Positions 16,168-25,052 of a DNA stretch of 64,000 bases are shown in pieces. The stretch lies in NCBI GenBank assembly GCA_027080775.1, contig JALWPV010000028.1:62001-126000 (forward strand), read 5' to 3'. The notes beneath the pieces were generated by a model that worked only from the letters and a program-made list of their open reading frames with translations, did no database searches and was not told the origin of the DNA. The position numbers were made by a program, and so were the translations under genes. The DNA comes from Acidilobaceae archaeon. GTDB taxonomy: Archaea > Thermoproteota > Thermoprotei_A > Sulfolobales > Acidilobaceae. How positions within the stretch are numbered: the stretch's first letter is position 1; every line of letters begins with the position of its first letter.

Positions 16168-16908
16168 TTAGCTCTGGGAGCCGTCCTTCATTGGCGTTAG
16201 TCTCTTGCAGTTCTCGCAGGGTGTCCTGTGCAATGTTATCTGGTCTATCCGGGGCTCTCGCGTGTCTATGAAGAGTAGCTTGTTGTAGAGAGGCTCCCCC
16301 GCGCCGGTTAGGAGCTTGAGTACCTCGGATACCTCGTGGGAGGCTACTATAGCTGCTGTCGTCACTATTGCTGGGGGTCTCCTAGGGGGTGCCGGGCCGG
16401 GGGCTATGCAGTGTAGGCATATCGATTTGCCGGGCTCTACTGTGGTTACCTGACCGTAGAAACCGTCTATGGCGCCGTGCACTAGGGGGATCCCGGCCTC
16501 CCAGGCAGCGTCTGCTAGGGCTAGCCTGGAGGCCCAGTTGTCGAGTGCGTCTACAACAACGTCTGCGCCTCTTATTAACGTCCCGGCGTTGTCGGTGGTT
16601 ATCCTCGTGTGGTGAGTGCTCACGGCTAGGTCTGGCCTTAGCTCCCTCAGCCTCCTCGCGGCTGCGTAGACTTTGGGGAGGCCTAGGTCGGCCTGGGAGT
16701 AGAGTACCTGCCTGTTGAGGTTGCTCTCGCTCACAGTGTCGTGGTCTACTAGTACGAGCGAGCCTACGCCTAGGGCCGCTAGTTCGAGGGCCACGAAGGA
16801 CCCGAGGCCCCCCAGGCCGGCTACGACCACCTTCGACCCTGCTAGCCGCTCCTGGGCCCTAGGGCCTAGAAGGGGTAGCTGCCTGCTATACCTTCTCAGG
16901 GGATCCAC
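16168..16908 (-). CDS. E1-like adenylyltransferase (ThiF/MoeB/UbaA family), 246 aa
   Basis: Activates the C-terminus of a ubiquitin-like sulfur carrier by adenylation. Motifs: ATP loop GLGGLGSFVALELAALG near residue 30, DHDTVSESNLNRQVLY, the conserved Lys in LPKVYAAARRL, DALDNW, and zinc cysteines CLHC and CENC near the C-terminus. Length fits MoeB/ThiF/archaeal UbaA. The carrier and thiolase candidates in this window are at 44949 and 45139. GTG 16908 overlaps the end of the upstream gene by 23 bases, so translation is probably coupled to it. Confidence 0.9.
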   Translation of the reverse strand: MDPLRRYSRQLPLLGPRAQERLAGSKVVVAGLGGLGSFVALELAALGVGSLVLVDHDTVSESNLNRQVLYSQADLGLPKVYAAARRLRELRPDLAVSTHHTRITTDNAGTLIRGADVVVDALDNWASRLALADAAWEAGIPLVHGAIDGFYGQVTTVEPGKSICLHCIAPGPAPPRRPPAIVTTAAIVASHEVSEVLKLLTGAGEPLYNKLLFIDTREPRIDQITLHRTPCENCKRLTPMKDGSQS

Positions 16909-17305
16909 AGTAAGCCACCACCCCCCGCGCCGTGGCTGCTAGGGCCTCGATTAGGCCTAGAGTCACCGGGTGGAGCCCCCCGGTGACCCGGTACTCGAGC
17001 AGCTCGTCCCTCAGGTCCCTCTTGAGGGCTCCAGCCAGCTCGATCATCTCTCTGGCAAGGGGCTCTAGCCACGCGCAGGCTCCGGGTAGGTCCTCCAGGC
17101 TCCCCAGCATCTCCTCCAATAGCCTCCGGGCTACGTAGCAGGCGACCACGAAGAACCTCTTCGCAACGCTAGCCTCCCCCCTAGAGGCCCTCTCGTATTT
17201 GGCCTCGAAGGCCCGGCTAGCCCCTAGGACCTCCTCTACCTCCCGCGGGCCGTTACGAACCGAGCGCCACACGAGGTCGTAGTACTGCTCGGCTAAACTC
17301 CCCAT
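16886..17305 (-). CDS. hypothetical all-helical protein, 139 aa
   Basis: No family recognised. The sequence is predicted to be almost entirely alpha-helical (LRRLLEEMLG-like repeats, EPLAREMIELAGALKRDLRDELLEY split into helices), with HPVTLGLIEALAATARGVVAYCG at the C-terminus. It is cytosolic, without signal or membrane segments. It overlaps the E1-like gene and is read first in that two-gene operon, so it may assist sulfur transfer or tRNA modification; that is inference from position only. ATG 17305 is divergent from aconitase. Confidence 0.65.
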   Translation of the reverse strand: MGSLAEQYYDLVWRSVRNGPREVEEVLGASRAFEAKYERASRGEASVAKRFFVVACYVARRLLEEMLGSLEDLPGACAWLEPLAREMIELAGALKRDLRDELLEYRVTGGLHPVTLGLIEALAATARGVVAYCGSPEKV

Positions 17306-17332
17306 ATGGACCCCCTAATAGTCGTGTATACA

Positions 17333-17346
17333 ATCTAATTACTTAA
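17333..17346 (+). promoter_or_regulatory. TATA-like element upstream of aconitase
   Basis: A ctaattacttaacc run sits about 45-50 bases before the chosen start in the 70-base divergent spacer. A start site 26 bases on leaves a leader of about 20 bases with gcggggtg as ribosome site. Confidence 0.4.
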
Positions 17347-17386
17347 CCCGGCCTCTCCCCGCCTAGCATGGAGCGGGGTGCTTGGA

Positions 17387-20104
17387 GTGGCGGAGAGGGA
17401 TCCCCTCAACCTTAAGAGCATCCTCGAGGAGGTCGAGACCCCGCTGGGGAAGGCCAGCCTATACAGGATAGATAAGATAGAGGAGATAGGGCTGGGCGAC
17501 TACTGGAAGCTACCCTACTCCGTAAGGATACTCCTCGAGAACGTGATAAGGAACTTCGACGGCTACATAGTTACCGAGGACGAGGTGAAGGCTGTAGCCC
17601 AGTGGGCCCAGAACGCCGGTAGGAGGGAGATGCCACTCTTCCCAGCTAGGGTCATAATGCAGGACTTCACCGGTGTCCCCGCGGTTGTAGACCTAGCTGC
17701 AATGAGGGACGCCATGAAGGAGCTCGGCGGCGACCCCAAGAAGGTGAACCCCATAATACCCGTCGACCTAATAATAGACCACAGCGTCCAGGTCGACTAC
17801 TATGGCACAGCCTACGCCCTCAAGAAGAACATGGAGCGCGAGTACGAGAGGAACTGGGAGCGCTACACGCTCCTGAAGTGGGCCCAGAGGGCTTTCTCGA
17901 ACTTCAGGATAGTGCCCCCTGGTAGGGGCATAATACACCAGGTCAACATAGAATACCTAGCCAAGGTCGTGATGTACAGGAATCACGGCGGCAAGCCCAT
18001 GGCGTTCCCCGACAGCGTGCTAGGCACGGACAGCCACACAACCATGGTTAATGGTGTGAGCGTCCTCGGCTGGGGCGTCGGCGGCATAGAGGCGGAGGCC
18101 GTCATACTCGGCCAGCCCTACTACATGCTGATACCAGAGGTAGTGGGGGTGAAGCTCGTAGGCGAGCTGCCCGAGGGAGCCACGCCCACCGACCTGGTGC
18201 TCTATGTGACTGAGAAGCTGAGGAAGAAGGGCGTCGTAGCTAAGTTCGTCGAGTACTTCGGCCCCGCCGTGAAGAAGCTCTCGGTGCCCGACAGGGCCAC
18301 GCTGGCCAACATGGCCCCCGAGTACGGCGCCACCATGGGCTTCTTCCCTATAGATGAGGCCACCATCAAGTTCCTAGAGCTCACCGGCAGGGATCCCAGG
18401 CACGTGAAGCTAGTGGAGCAGTACGCCAAGCTTGTTGGACTATGGTACTCGGAGGACGCTCCCACCCCACAGTACACTGACGTGGTAGAGATAGACCTGA
18501 ACGATGTAGAGCCATCCATAAGCGGGCCGAGCCACCCCGAGGACAGGATACCGCTCAGAGAGGCGAAGAAGAGGGTAGGAGAACTCATAGAGGATTACCT
18601 GAAGAAGAAGGGAAGGAAGAGGGTCACCGTCGAGGTCGAAGTCGCCGGCGAGAAGGGGGAGGTAGGCGATGGCAGTGTAGTGCTGGCCGCCATAACTAGC
18701 TGCACTAACACAAGCAACCCAACAGTCATGATAGCCGCTGGCCTCCTAGCCAAGAAGGCTGTCGAGAGGGGCCTCAAGCCGAAGCCTTGGGTAAAGACAA
18801 GCAACGCCCCCGGGAGCAGGGTCGTGCCGGAGTACTGGGAGAAACTTGGCCTCATGCCATTCCTAGAGGCACTTAGGTACCACATAACGGGCTTCGGGTG
18901 CACGGTCTGCATAGGCAACAGCGGGCCCCTCCCGCAGCCCGTGGAGGAGGCCATCAAGAAGTATGACCTCTACGCCGTGACTGTCCTTAGCGGTAATAGG
19001 AACTTCAGCGGCAGGATCCACCCGCTCGCCCAGGGCAACTTCTTGGCCAGCCCGCCGCTCGTAGTGGCGTACGCCCTCGCAGGGAGGATAGACATAGACT
19101 TCTACAATGAGCCCATAGGCTATGACCCTAACGGGGAGCCCGTCTACCTCAAGGACATATGGCCCACCTCCGAGGAGATAAAGAAGGCCATTGAGGAGGC
19201 CCTGGACCCTGAGCTGTTCAAGAAGAAGTACGGCAACATATTCGAGGGAGACGAGTACTGGAACAAGCTGCCAGTCATAGAGAGCGACACGTACCCCTGG
19301 GACCCCAAGAGCACCTACATCAGGAAGCCACCCTTCTTTGAGGGCATGGGCCTAGAGCCGGAGCCTCTCAAGGACATCAAGGGCGCTAGGGTGCTCGTCA
19401 TGGCACCCGACAGGATAAGCACCGACCACATAAGCCCCGCTGGGAGGATAAGCCCCGATAGCCTAGCTGGCAGGTACCTCATAGAGCAGGGCGTCAGCCC
19501 GAAGGACCTCAACACCTGCGGTAGCAGGAGGGGCAACCACGAGGTGCTGATGAGGTGTACCTTCGACAACCCCAAGTTCAGGAACCTACTAGTGCCCGAC
19601 AGACAGGGAGCATGGACAATATACTGGCCGACAGGCGAGGTCATGCACATCTTCGAGGCGGCAATGAAATACAAGGAGCAGGGTATACCACTAATCATCA
19701 TTGGAGGGAAGAACTACGGCGTCGGCAGCAGCAGGGACTGGGCCGCTAAGGGACCGTACCTCCTAGGAGTGAAGGCCGTTATAGCCGAGAGCTTCGAGCG
19801 CATACACAGGAGCAACCTAGTCGGCATGGGGATACTACCGCTGGAGTTCATGCCAGGCGAGAACGCCAAGACCCTGGGCCTCGATGGGAGCGAGGTCTAC
19901 GACATCCTAGGCATAGAGGAGGGCCTCTACCCCGGCAAGATACTGACTGTCAGGGCCAGGAAGAGTGACGGCAGAGTCATAGAGTTCAAGGTGAAGGCAC
20001 GCCTAGACACTCCAATAGAGGTCGAGTACTACAGGCACGGAGGCATACTACGCTACGTCCTAAGGAAGCTCCTCAAGGGTGAGCTAAGGCACCCCGGCGC
20101 CTAG
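17387..20104 (+). CDS. acnA: aconitate hydratase (AcnA/IRP type), 905 aa
   Basis: Interconverts citrate and isocitrate in the citric acid cycle. The three 4Fe-4S ligand cysteines are in TSCTNTSNP (near residue 438) and GCTVCIGNSGP (near 504). GTDSHTTMVNGVSVLGWGVGG, ISTDHISPAGRI (swivel domain) and GVGSSRDWAAKGP are diagnostic of the AcnA branch. Length is full. GTG 17387 is chosen because gcggggtg lies six bases before it; GTG 17378 overlaps that ribosome site. The end overlaps the convergent gene by four bases. Confidence 0.97.
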   Translation: MAERDPLNLKSILEEVETPLGKASLYRIDKIEEIGLGDYWKLPYSVRILLENVIRNFDGYIVTEDEVKAVAQWAQNAGRREMPLFPARVIMQDFTGVPAVVDLAAMRDAMKELGGDPKKVNPIIPVDLIIDHSVQVDYYGTAYALKKNMEREYERNWERYTLLKWAQRAFSNFRIVPPGRGIIHQVNIEYLAKVVMYRNHGGKPMAFPDSVLGTDSHTTMVNGVSVLGWGVGGIEAEAVILGQPYYMLIPEVVGVKLVGELPEGATPTDLVLYVTEKLRKKGVVAKFVEYFGPAVKKLSVPDRATLANMAPEYGATMGFFPIDEATIKFLELTGRDPRHVKLVEQYAKLVGLWYSEDAPTPQYTDVVEIDLNDVEPSISGPSHPEDRIPLREAKKRVGELIEDYLKKKGRKRVTVEVEVAGEKGEVGDGSVVLAAITSCTNTSNPTVMIAAGLLAKKAVERGLKPKPWVKTSNAPGSRVVPEYWEKLGLMPFLEALRYHITGFGCTVCIGNSGPLPQPVEEAIKKYDLYAVTVLSGNRNFSGRIHPLAQGNFLASPPLVVAYALAGRIDIDFYNEPIGYDPNGEPVYLKDIWPTSEEIKKAIEEALDPELFKKKYGNIFEGDEYWNKLPVIESDTYPWDPKSTYIRKPPFFEGMGLEPEPLKDIKGARVLVMAPDRISTDHISPAGRISPDSLAGRYLIEQGVSPKDLNTCGSRRGNHEVLMRCTFDNPKFRNLLVPDRQGAWTIYWPTGEVMHIFEAAMKYKEQGIPLIIIGGKNYGVGSSRDWAAKGPYLLGVKAVIAESFERIHRSNLVGMGILPLEFMPGENAKTLGLDGSEVYDILGIEEGLYPGKILTVRARKSDGRVIEFKVKARLDTPIEVEYYRHGGILRYVLRKLLKGELRHPGA

Positions 20105-20490
20105 CCGCATTCCCCGGCGAACCCCTCTCCTTTTTCTAGTACGAGCCTAGCAACCCTAACCCTATAGCCCAGCCTCCCGGGGAGATCCTCTCCAGATTCA
20201 AGTAATGCCAAGGGCACTGTGTAGGCCTTAACCCTCCTCCGGGCCACCTTCGCCACCACGAGCGTTGAGCCTATCCTAGCGGCGAACCAGCTCCCCCACC
20301 TAATCACGCATAGACTCCAACCCTCGGGGGAATCGCGGGTTCTCCGGAGCGCGTAGAGACCTGTGGCCGCCAGCCTCCGCGAGCATCCGAGAAGGTCGGC
20401 TACCTCCCTGGGCTTGGAGGCGCCGCGCATTAGAGCCGCAGCAAAGGGTAGGAGCCAGGGCCTCCTGAGTAGGAACTCGCGTATCGCCAC
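20101..20490 (-). CDS. hypothetical protein with possible HTH, 129 aa
   Basis: Residues 20-55 (LMRGASKPREVADLLGCSRRLAATGLYALRR in pieces) resemble a helix-turn-helix: SKPREVADLLGCS as the turn and a basic recognition helix. The rest is a small beta-rich, Arg/Val-rich domain (STLVVAKVARRRVKAYTVPLALL). It may be a small DNA-binding or RNA-binding protein; the family is not recognised. GTG 20490 has ggggaggt seven bases upstream, better than GTG 20511. It overlaps the aconitase stop by four bases in convergent orientation. Confidence 0.55.
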   Translation of the reverse strand: MAIREFLLRRPWLLPFAAALMRGASKPREVADLLGCSRRLAATGLYALRRTRDSPEGWSLCVIRWGSWFAARIGSTLVVAKVARRRVKAYTVPLALLESGEDLPGRLGYRVRVARLVLEKGEGFAGECG

Positions 20491-20642
20491 CCCCTTTACC
20501 TCCCCCAGCACAGTATCCCCTAGGGCGGCGGGTGGTGACGCCTCGCTGGGTTGGCTGATTAGGTGATGTATTCACGGACCAGCGGAGCCCGCCGCCTCGC
20601 AGCTTGCACCCTTCCTCAGCGCGGAGGCGCTCGGCCTAGATT

Positions 20643-21527
20643 CTAGGTGCGCTCACTGGCGGCTGGGTGCACTAGCACCGGTATCCGCGAGGAGTTAAGG
20701 ATCCTGTCGAGCGTTGACCCTAGGAAGAGCGATTTTATCCCCTCATGGAGTCTCCTCTCTGCGAAGATTAGGCTGGCCCCGGCGGCCTCTGCATACGATA
20801 CTATGGCCTCGTGCGGCCTACCCGTTGTCACCACCTTCTCGACATCGACGCCCCTATAGGAGAGCTTTCTCGCAACCTCATCGACGAACTCCCCCGAATC
20901 CCTCTCCCTAACGTGAATTAAGACTATCTTCGACTTGGTCTTACTTGCCAGTTTTGTGACGTAGTCTAGAGCTTCCTCGCTGTAGGTACCTGTGATAGCA
21001 TACGCTATCGTGCTAAAGAGTCCTCCCTCAGGAACAATTATAGCGGCTTTATCGTCCTGCTTGTATGCCCTGAGGAATAACACGGGGACCGGGCTCAGCT
21101 TCACTAGTAGCCTACTGGTGCTGCCGATGCTGAAGAGCCTCCTGAGCCCCCAGCCGCGGCTGGCAACCACGACTTCAGAAGCCCTTACCTCGGAGGCTAT
21201 CTCCGCTATAGCCGCAGCTGGATCGGAGACAGGTATCTCATCGTAGATCGCCGCCCTGGCACCTAGCTTCTCAGCCATGGACTTGTAGGACTCCAGTTTC
21301 CTACGGGCCTCCAGCTCTAACTCGGATACTATCAGGCTTACATTGTAGCCAGCGCTCACGTGCTCGATGATGCTATCCTCTATAACGTGGACGAGCACTA
21401 GCTCCGCGGAGTATTGCTTGGATATAGAAACAGCTATCTGCAGTAGGGGCTCGGATACGGGCGAGAAGTCTAGGGGCACGAGCAGCCTCACGAGAGGATC
21501 CAACCCTCCATCCCTCGCCTCATGCAT
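20643..21527 (-). CDS. universal stress protein with two tandem Usp domains, 294 aa
   Basis: Two UspA folds follow each other. Domain 1 starts LLVPLDFSPVSEPLLQIAVSIS and ends VVASRGWGLRRLFSIGSTSRLLVKLSPVPVLFL; the G-x2-G-x9-G-S/T ATP loop is recognisable as SRGWG...GSTS. Domain 2 starts EEALDYVTKLASKTKSKIVLIHV and ends LFLGSTLDRILNSSRIPVLVHP. Such proteins bind ATP or AMP and help survival under stress; the precise role is unknown. ATG 21527 is about 26 bases from a TATA-like cttaaag, so the mRNA is probably leaderless. Confidence 0.88.
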   Translation of the reverse strand: MHEARDGGLDPLVRLLVPLDFSPVSEPLLQIAVSISKQYSAELVLVHVIEDSIIEHVSAGYNVSLIVSELELEARRKLESYKSMAEKLGARAAIYDEIPVSDPAAAIAEIASEVRASEVVVASRGWGLRRLFSIGSTSRLLVKLSPVPVLFLRAYKQDDKAAIIVPEGGLFSTIAYAITGTYSEEALDYVTKLASKTKSKIVLIHVRERDSGEFVDEVARKLSYRGVDVEKVVTTGRPHEAIVSYAEAAGASLIFAERRLHEGIKSLFLGSTLDRILNSSRIPVLVHPAASERT

Positions 21528-21544
21528 GGCCAGTGGGGGGTGCT

Positions 21545-21558
21545 AAGTTCTTTAAGCC
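21545..21558 (-). promoter_or_regulatory. TATA box for the universal stress gene
   Basis: On the minus strand the run ggcttaaagaactt is centred 26 bases before ATG 21527, the spacing expected for a leaderless archaeal transcript. Confidence 0.45.
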
Positions 21559-21570
21559 GGGGAGGCGGGT

Positions 21571-22695
21571 CTAGAAGTGGACTACGAAGAGGAGTATGTA
21601 GAAGAGTATGAGCATTCCTAGACCGAAGGGGACTCCTAGGCGCGCCCACTCCTTCATGTTTATCTTTAGTCTACCCGCCATCACGATGTTGGGTATGTTA
21701 CCAGGTACGAGCATCCCGCCCGATATGAGTAGGCTCAAGAGAGCGCTTCTCTGCTGGAAGACGGTGAGCCCCTTGTATATCTCCGCCGCCGTTAGTGTGG
21801 CGTTGTCTACTACCGCACTTATGGTGTTTAACCAGTAGAGCATGTGGGGGCCCATCTTAGAGAAGTACCAGACGGCGAGGGGTGTCAGGCTGCCTCCAAG
21901 GAGTTCAAGTGCAGCCACGAATATGTAAACTCTTATGGTCCTGTTTATGACCCCTCGAAGGGTCTCCGCGTACTCTATGCGCCTCTCGCCCTTCTGGAGC
22001 TGGGAGGCATACCTCCTCATAGCCAGAGCGTTAGCTATTGACGCTATTGCGATGCCTGTGAAAACGTCCCTGCCAAGCAGGTCTATGAGGTAGGTGAAGC
22101 CAACGCCCAGCTTCGAGACGGCGATCGTCGAGAGGGGCTCACCCACAGGTGTTAAGGCCGCCCCGAGGCCCACTGAGAAGGCCGAGTATACCGCGAACTT
22201 CACCTTGCCATCCTTGCTTATGGGGAGGCCAGCCACTATCTCGGCTAATATGACGGCTGTCACGATGACGCTTATTATGCTAGCAATGCTACCTAAGAGG
22301 AACGTCATCACGAAGGCGAAGAGTGGAAGGCCTAGTCTGTCGATGAGCGAGAATATCGCCCTATATATCTGCCTGTTATAATAGAGAAAGATTAATCCTG
22401 CCAGGAAGACTACCTCTGTTATACCTATGGGCTTCCCGGAAAGGATGACTGGAGTCTTCACGGCGGAGTAGCCTAGCTCCTTTATTATCTCCCAGTCGAA
22501 TACCTTGTAGGCCCAATTCACGGCCACACCTATTATACCCATCAAGAGGAAGAATGGCTCGAGATTCTCCTCTATCTTCCTCGATAGGAATGGAGCTACC
22601 AGTACTACTACTAGGATAGCGCCTAGTATAGCCGTTAAAGCATGGTCGGGCTGCTGGGGGAGTTGCCTCAGCAGTATCTCGAATATATCCGCCAA
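21571..22695 (-). CDS. DUF1646 family membrane transporter, 374 aa
   Basis: About ten hydrophobic helices span the chain. The motifs ALTPVGEPLSTIAVSKLG, NTISAVVDNATLTAAEI and SGGMLVPGNIPNIVMAGRLKI in sequence are those of the DUF1646 family of archaeal and bacterial membrane proteins, related to the ion transporter superfamily (NhaD/ArsB-like). Substrate is unknown; cation transport is likely. I start at TTG 22695 (LADIFEILL) because ggggagggcg lies just upstream; the longer reading back to 22962 adds a non-hydrophobic, unlikely extension and would overlap the divergent gene. Confidence 0.85.
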   Translation of the reverse strand: MADIFEILLRQLPQQPDHALTAILGAILVVVLVAPFLSRKIEENLEPFFLLMGIIGVAVNWAYKVFDWEIIKELGYSAVKTPVILSGKPIGITEVVFLAGLIFLYYNRQIYRAIFSLIDRLGLPLFAFVMTFLLGSIASIISVIVTAVILAEIVAGLPISKDGKVKFAVYSAFSVGLGAALTPVGEPLSTIAVSKLGVGFTYLIDLLGRDVFTGIAIASIANALAMRRYASQLQKGERRIEYAETLRGVINRTIRVYIFVAALELLGGSLTPLAVWYFSKMGPHMLYWLNTISAVVDNATLTAAEIYKGLTVFQQRSALLSLLISGGMLVPGNIPNIVMAGRLKINMKEWARLGVPFGLGMLILFYILLFVVHF

Positions 22696-22773
22696 AGCGC
22701 CCTCCCCGGGAGAGGCCGGGCCCGAGGCATAGAATAATGGCCCCTGTTTAAGAAGGGTGAAAAGGGAGGGCGT

Positions 22774-24153
22774 ATGAAGCGGAGGAGAGTCTATGTCATT
22801 GTAAGGCGTATGCGCTCCAACAGGTACTCGATCGCCGCGCTGATAGCCGCTATAGATATATGGTACGGCCGGGCAGGCTCCGAGCCGCCACCGATAGTCT
22901 TCGCTGATTCCACTGGAGAGGTAGTGGGCCTCATTAGTAAATCGCTTGAGAAAGGCTTCCAACCTGTCGTGCTATACTCCATGATGACCACCAGTCTAGT
23001 CGAAAACCTTAGTACTATTCGCAGGGAGATAGGCCTTGCGCGGTCCAAGGGGGCCATCACTATCCTGGGGGGCCCCCATGCTACGGGCGATCCCCTGGGA
23101 TCCCTGAGGCTTGGCTTCGACTACATCATAATTGGCGAGGGAGAGGAGGTGCTGCCCCCCCTGCTGACCTCAATCGAGGAAGGATTGGATGAAGCCAGGA
23201 TTAGGGGCGTCGCCTTCCTCGATAATGACAGGGCCTGCTATACGGGCAGAGCACCCCAGGTTAACCTCGATGATTACCCTAACTTCCCCTACTGGCGCGG
23301 CATCTACGCCCCCATAGAACTCACGAGGGGATGCGTGCATGCCTGCCTCTTCTGCCAAGTTTCATTTACGCAGGGGGCCACGCCCAGGCATAGGAGCCTA
23401 GAGAGCACTCTACACTTGGCCGAAGAGTTCCTGAGGACTGGCAGGAGGGATCTCAGGTTCATAACGCCCAACACCTTCTCATACCTTGGCGACGGCTGGA
23501 ACATTAACCTAGAAGGCCTATGCAGCCTAGTCGAGGGCCTCACAAGACTTACTAAGAGGTATGGGGGGAGGTTTTTCCTGGGATCCTTCCCGAGCGAGGT
23601 GCGCCCCGAGCACGCCGCCATCGAGGAGGCTGTGAGATGCATTGCGGGTCGAGTAGCTAACAGGAGGGTCATAGTGGGCGCTCAGAGTGGGAGTAATAGG
23701 CTGCTGAGGATAATGCATAGGGGGCATACTGTGGAAGACGTTGTGGCTGCCGTTGAAACACTGAACGCCTACGGTTTCACGGCTGACGTTGATGTAATAA
23801 TAGGTTTCCCCGGGGAGACCAGGGAGGACCTCGAGGCGACAGTTAAGCTCTCAGAGCTACTCACGACCAGGTATAAGGCTAGGATACACGCTCACTACTA
23901 CCTACCGCTTCCAGGTACGCCCCTATCAGGCGTGGAGCCTGAGAGGCCCCCTAGGGATGTCCTTAGGAGGCTCTATAGGCTCTTGGGAAGGGGCCTCCTG
24001 TACGGGGACTGGTTGAATCAGTACAAGCTCTCCTGGACTATGGTTGAGCTGTACCAGAAAGGCATTATTGTAGGGTTGAAGGGCTATGCCTCAATGAAAA
24101 AGTGTGGAGGCGCCCCTATTAGGCCTTGCCCATCCTCTCCTTTAGCTTCTTGA
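22774..24153 (+). CDS. radical SAM protein, MJ_1487-like with B12-binding-type N-domain, 459 aa
   Basis: The N-terminal part (residues 25-150) has a B12-binding-like Rossmann pattern: PVVLYSMMTTSLVENL, ITILGGPHATGDPLGSL and DYIIIGEGEEVLPPLL. The radical SAM motif CVHACLFCQ (C-x3-C-x2-C) follows near residue 188, then an Elp3/MiaB-like barrel with GAQSGSNRLLRIMHRGHTVEDV and VDVIIGFPGETREDLE. This order fits the archaeal MJ_1487 family of radical SAM enzymes of unknown substrate. ATG 22774 is preceded by gggaggg. The last 35 bases overlap the convergent etfA gene. Confidence 0.88.
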   Translation: MKRRRVYVIVRRMRSNRYSIAALIAAIDIWYGRAGSEPPPIVFADSTGEVVGLISKSLEKGFQPVVLYSMMTTSLVENLSTIRREIGLARSKGAITILGGPHATGDPLGSLRLGFDYIIIGEGEEVLPPLLTSIEEGLDEARIRGVAFLDNDRACYTGRAPQVNLDDYPNFPYWRGIYAPIELTRGCVHACLFCQVSFTQGATPRHRSLESTLHLAEEFLRTGRRDLRFITPNTFSYLGDGWNINLEGLCSLVEGLTRLTKRYGGRFFLGSFPSEVRPEHAAIEEAVRCIAGRVANRRVIVGAQSGSNRLLRIMHRGHTVEDVVAAVETLNAYGFTADVDVIIGFPGETREDLEATVKLSELLTTRYKARIHAHYYLPLPGTPLSGVEPERPPRDVLRRLYRLLGRGLLYGDWLNQYKLSWTMVELYQKGIIVGLKGYASMKKCGGAPIRPCPSSPLAS

Positions 24154-25039
24154 TTAGCACTGGAAGGAACTGGTAGAGGTCAGCTACGACACCGTAGTCG
24201 GCGTGCTTGAATATCTGAGCGCTCTTATCCTTGTTTATGGCTACTATGATCTTAGAGTCTGTTATACCGGCTATGTGCTGTGGCGCTCCGCTGATGCCTA
24301 TGGCTATGTAGAGTTTGGGTGCTACCTTCTTACCGCTTAGTCCAACCCAGTGATCCTCGCTTAGCCACTTGAGGTCGGCAGCTATGGGCCTCGAGCATCC
24401 TATCTGGGCTCCTAGTAGCTCGGCCAGCTCGAATGCGAGCTTCAGGTCCTCCTTCTTCTTGAAGCCACGGCCAACACTCACTATTATCTCGGCTTCCTCG
24501 AGGTTCACGCCGCCCTTGACCTTCTCCTGCCTCCCAACAACCTTCACGGTGGGCTCTGCTTCGACTTTGAGTTCCTCCACGCTTCCCCCGCCTTTCTTCT
24601 CGGCTGGCTTGGTCTTCCGGGGAGCTAGTAGTACTATAGCGGGGAGCGGAGCCTTCTCAGTGGCTATCGCCCTGGCGCTTAGGGCGCCTCTCTTGTATCT
24701 CACGTAGTCTTCCCCAACTTCGACGTCGTAGGCCTCGGTTGTCATGGGTAGATCATAGAGGCCGGCGAGTCTCGACATTATGTCTCTGTTATTCTTCGTT
24801 GATACACCGGCCACTATCGAGGGCTTCTCGTCGTCATAGAGCTTCTTGAGGGCAGCAAACACTACATCCATAACGTCGCTGTCGAGCTTGTAGACCTTGA
24901 CGCCGTACTCGGCTATAGCATCAGCCTGAGCAGCGGCCTTGCCATACGCTAGCACGACGGCGTCGCCAGCTGAGGAGAAAGCGCCTAGAGCCTCGCCTGC
25001 ATCCCTCTCCGAGGAGGCCACTACCAAGACCTTAACCAT
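24119..25039 (-). CDS. etfA: electron transfer flavoprotein alpha subunit
   Basis: FAD-binding subunit of the ETF heterodimer, which carries electrons from flavoprotein dehydrogenases. The C-terminal FAD domain is diagnostic: IIVSVGRGF, IGCSRPIAADLKWLSEDHWVG, AIGISGAPQHIAGI and IVAINKDKSAQIFKHADYGVVADLYQFLP. The N-terminal domain is shorter, as usual in archaea, and a Lys/Glu-rich linker joins the two. ATG 25039 (MVKVLVVASS) follows a gggggtggtg site. It lies 13 bases after etfB in one operon. A membrane acceptor candidate is the HdrD/EtfD-like protein at 35452-37572. Confidence 0.95.
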   Translation of the reverse strand: MVKVLVVASSERDAGEALGAFSSAGDAVVLAYGKAAAQADAIAEYGVKVYKLDSDVMDVVFAALKKLYDDEKPSIVAGVSTKNNRDIMSRLAGLYDLPMTTEAYDVEVGEDYVRYKRGALSARAIATEKAPLPAIVLLAPRKTKPAEKKGGGSVEELKVEAEPTVKVVGRQEKVKGGVNLEEAEIIVSVGRGFKKKEDLKLAFELAELLGAQIGCSRPIAADLKWLSEDHWVGLSGKKVAPKLYIAIGISGAPQHIAGITDSKIIVAINKDKSAQIFKHADYGVVADLYQFLPVLIKKLKERMGKA

Positions 25040-25052
25040 GCCCACCACCCCC

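Noticed and set aside
20300-20575. 91-residue minus-strand frame overlapping the HTH-like gene
   Set aside because: Low-complexity Gly/Arg/Pro content; the other frame has helix-turn-helix pattern and a good ribosome site.
20512-20642. Possible C/D box small RNA (gtgatgt and ctga motifs)
   Set aside because: The C box is imperfect and box spacing does not fit a guide RNA; left as unexplained spacer.
22696-22962. 89-residue N-terminal extension of the DUF1646 protein
   Set aside because: It overlaps the divergent radical SAM gene and lacks membrane segments; a Shine-Dalgarno site precedes TTG 22695.
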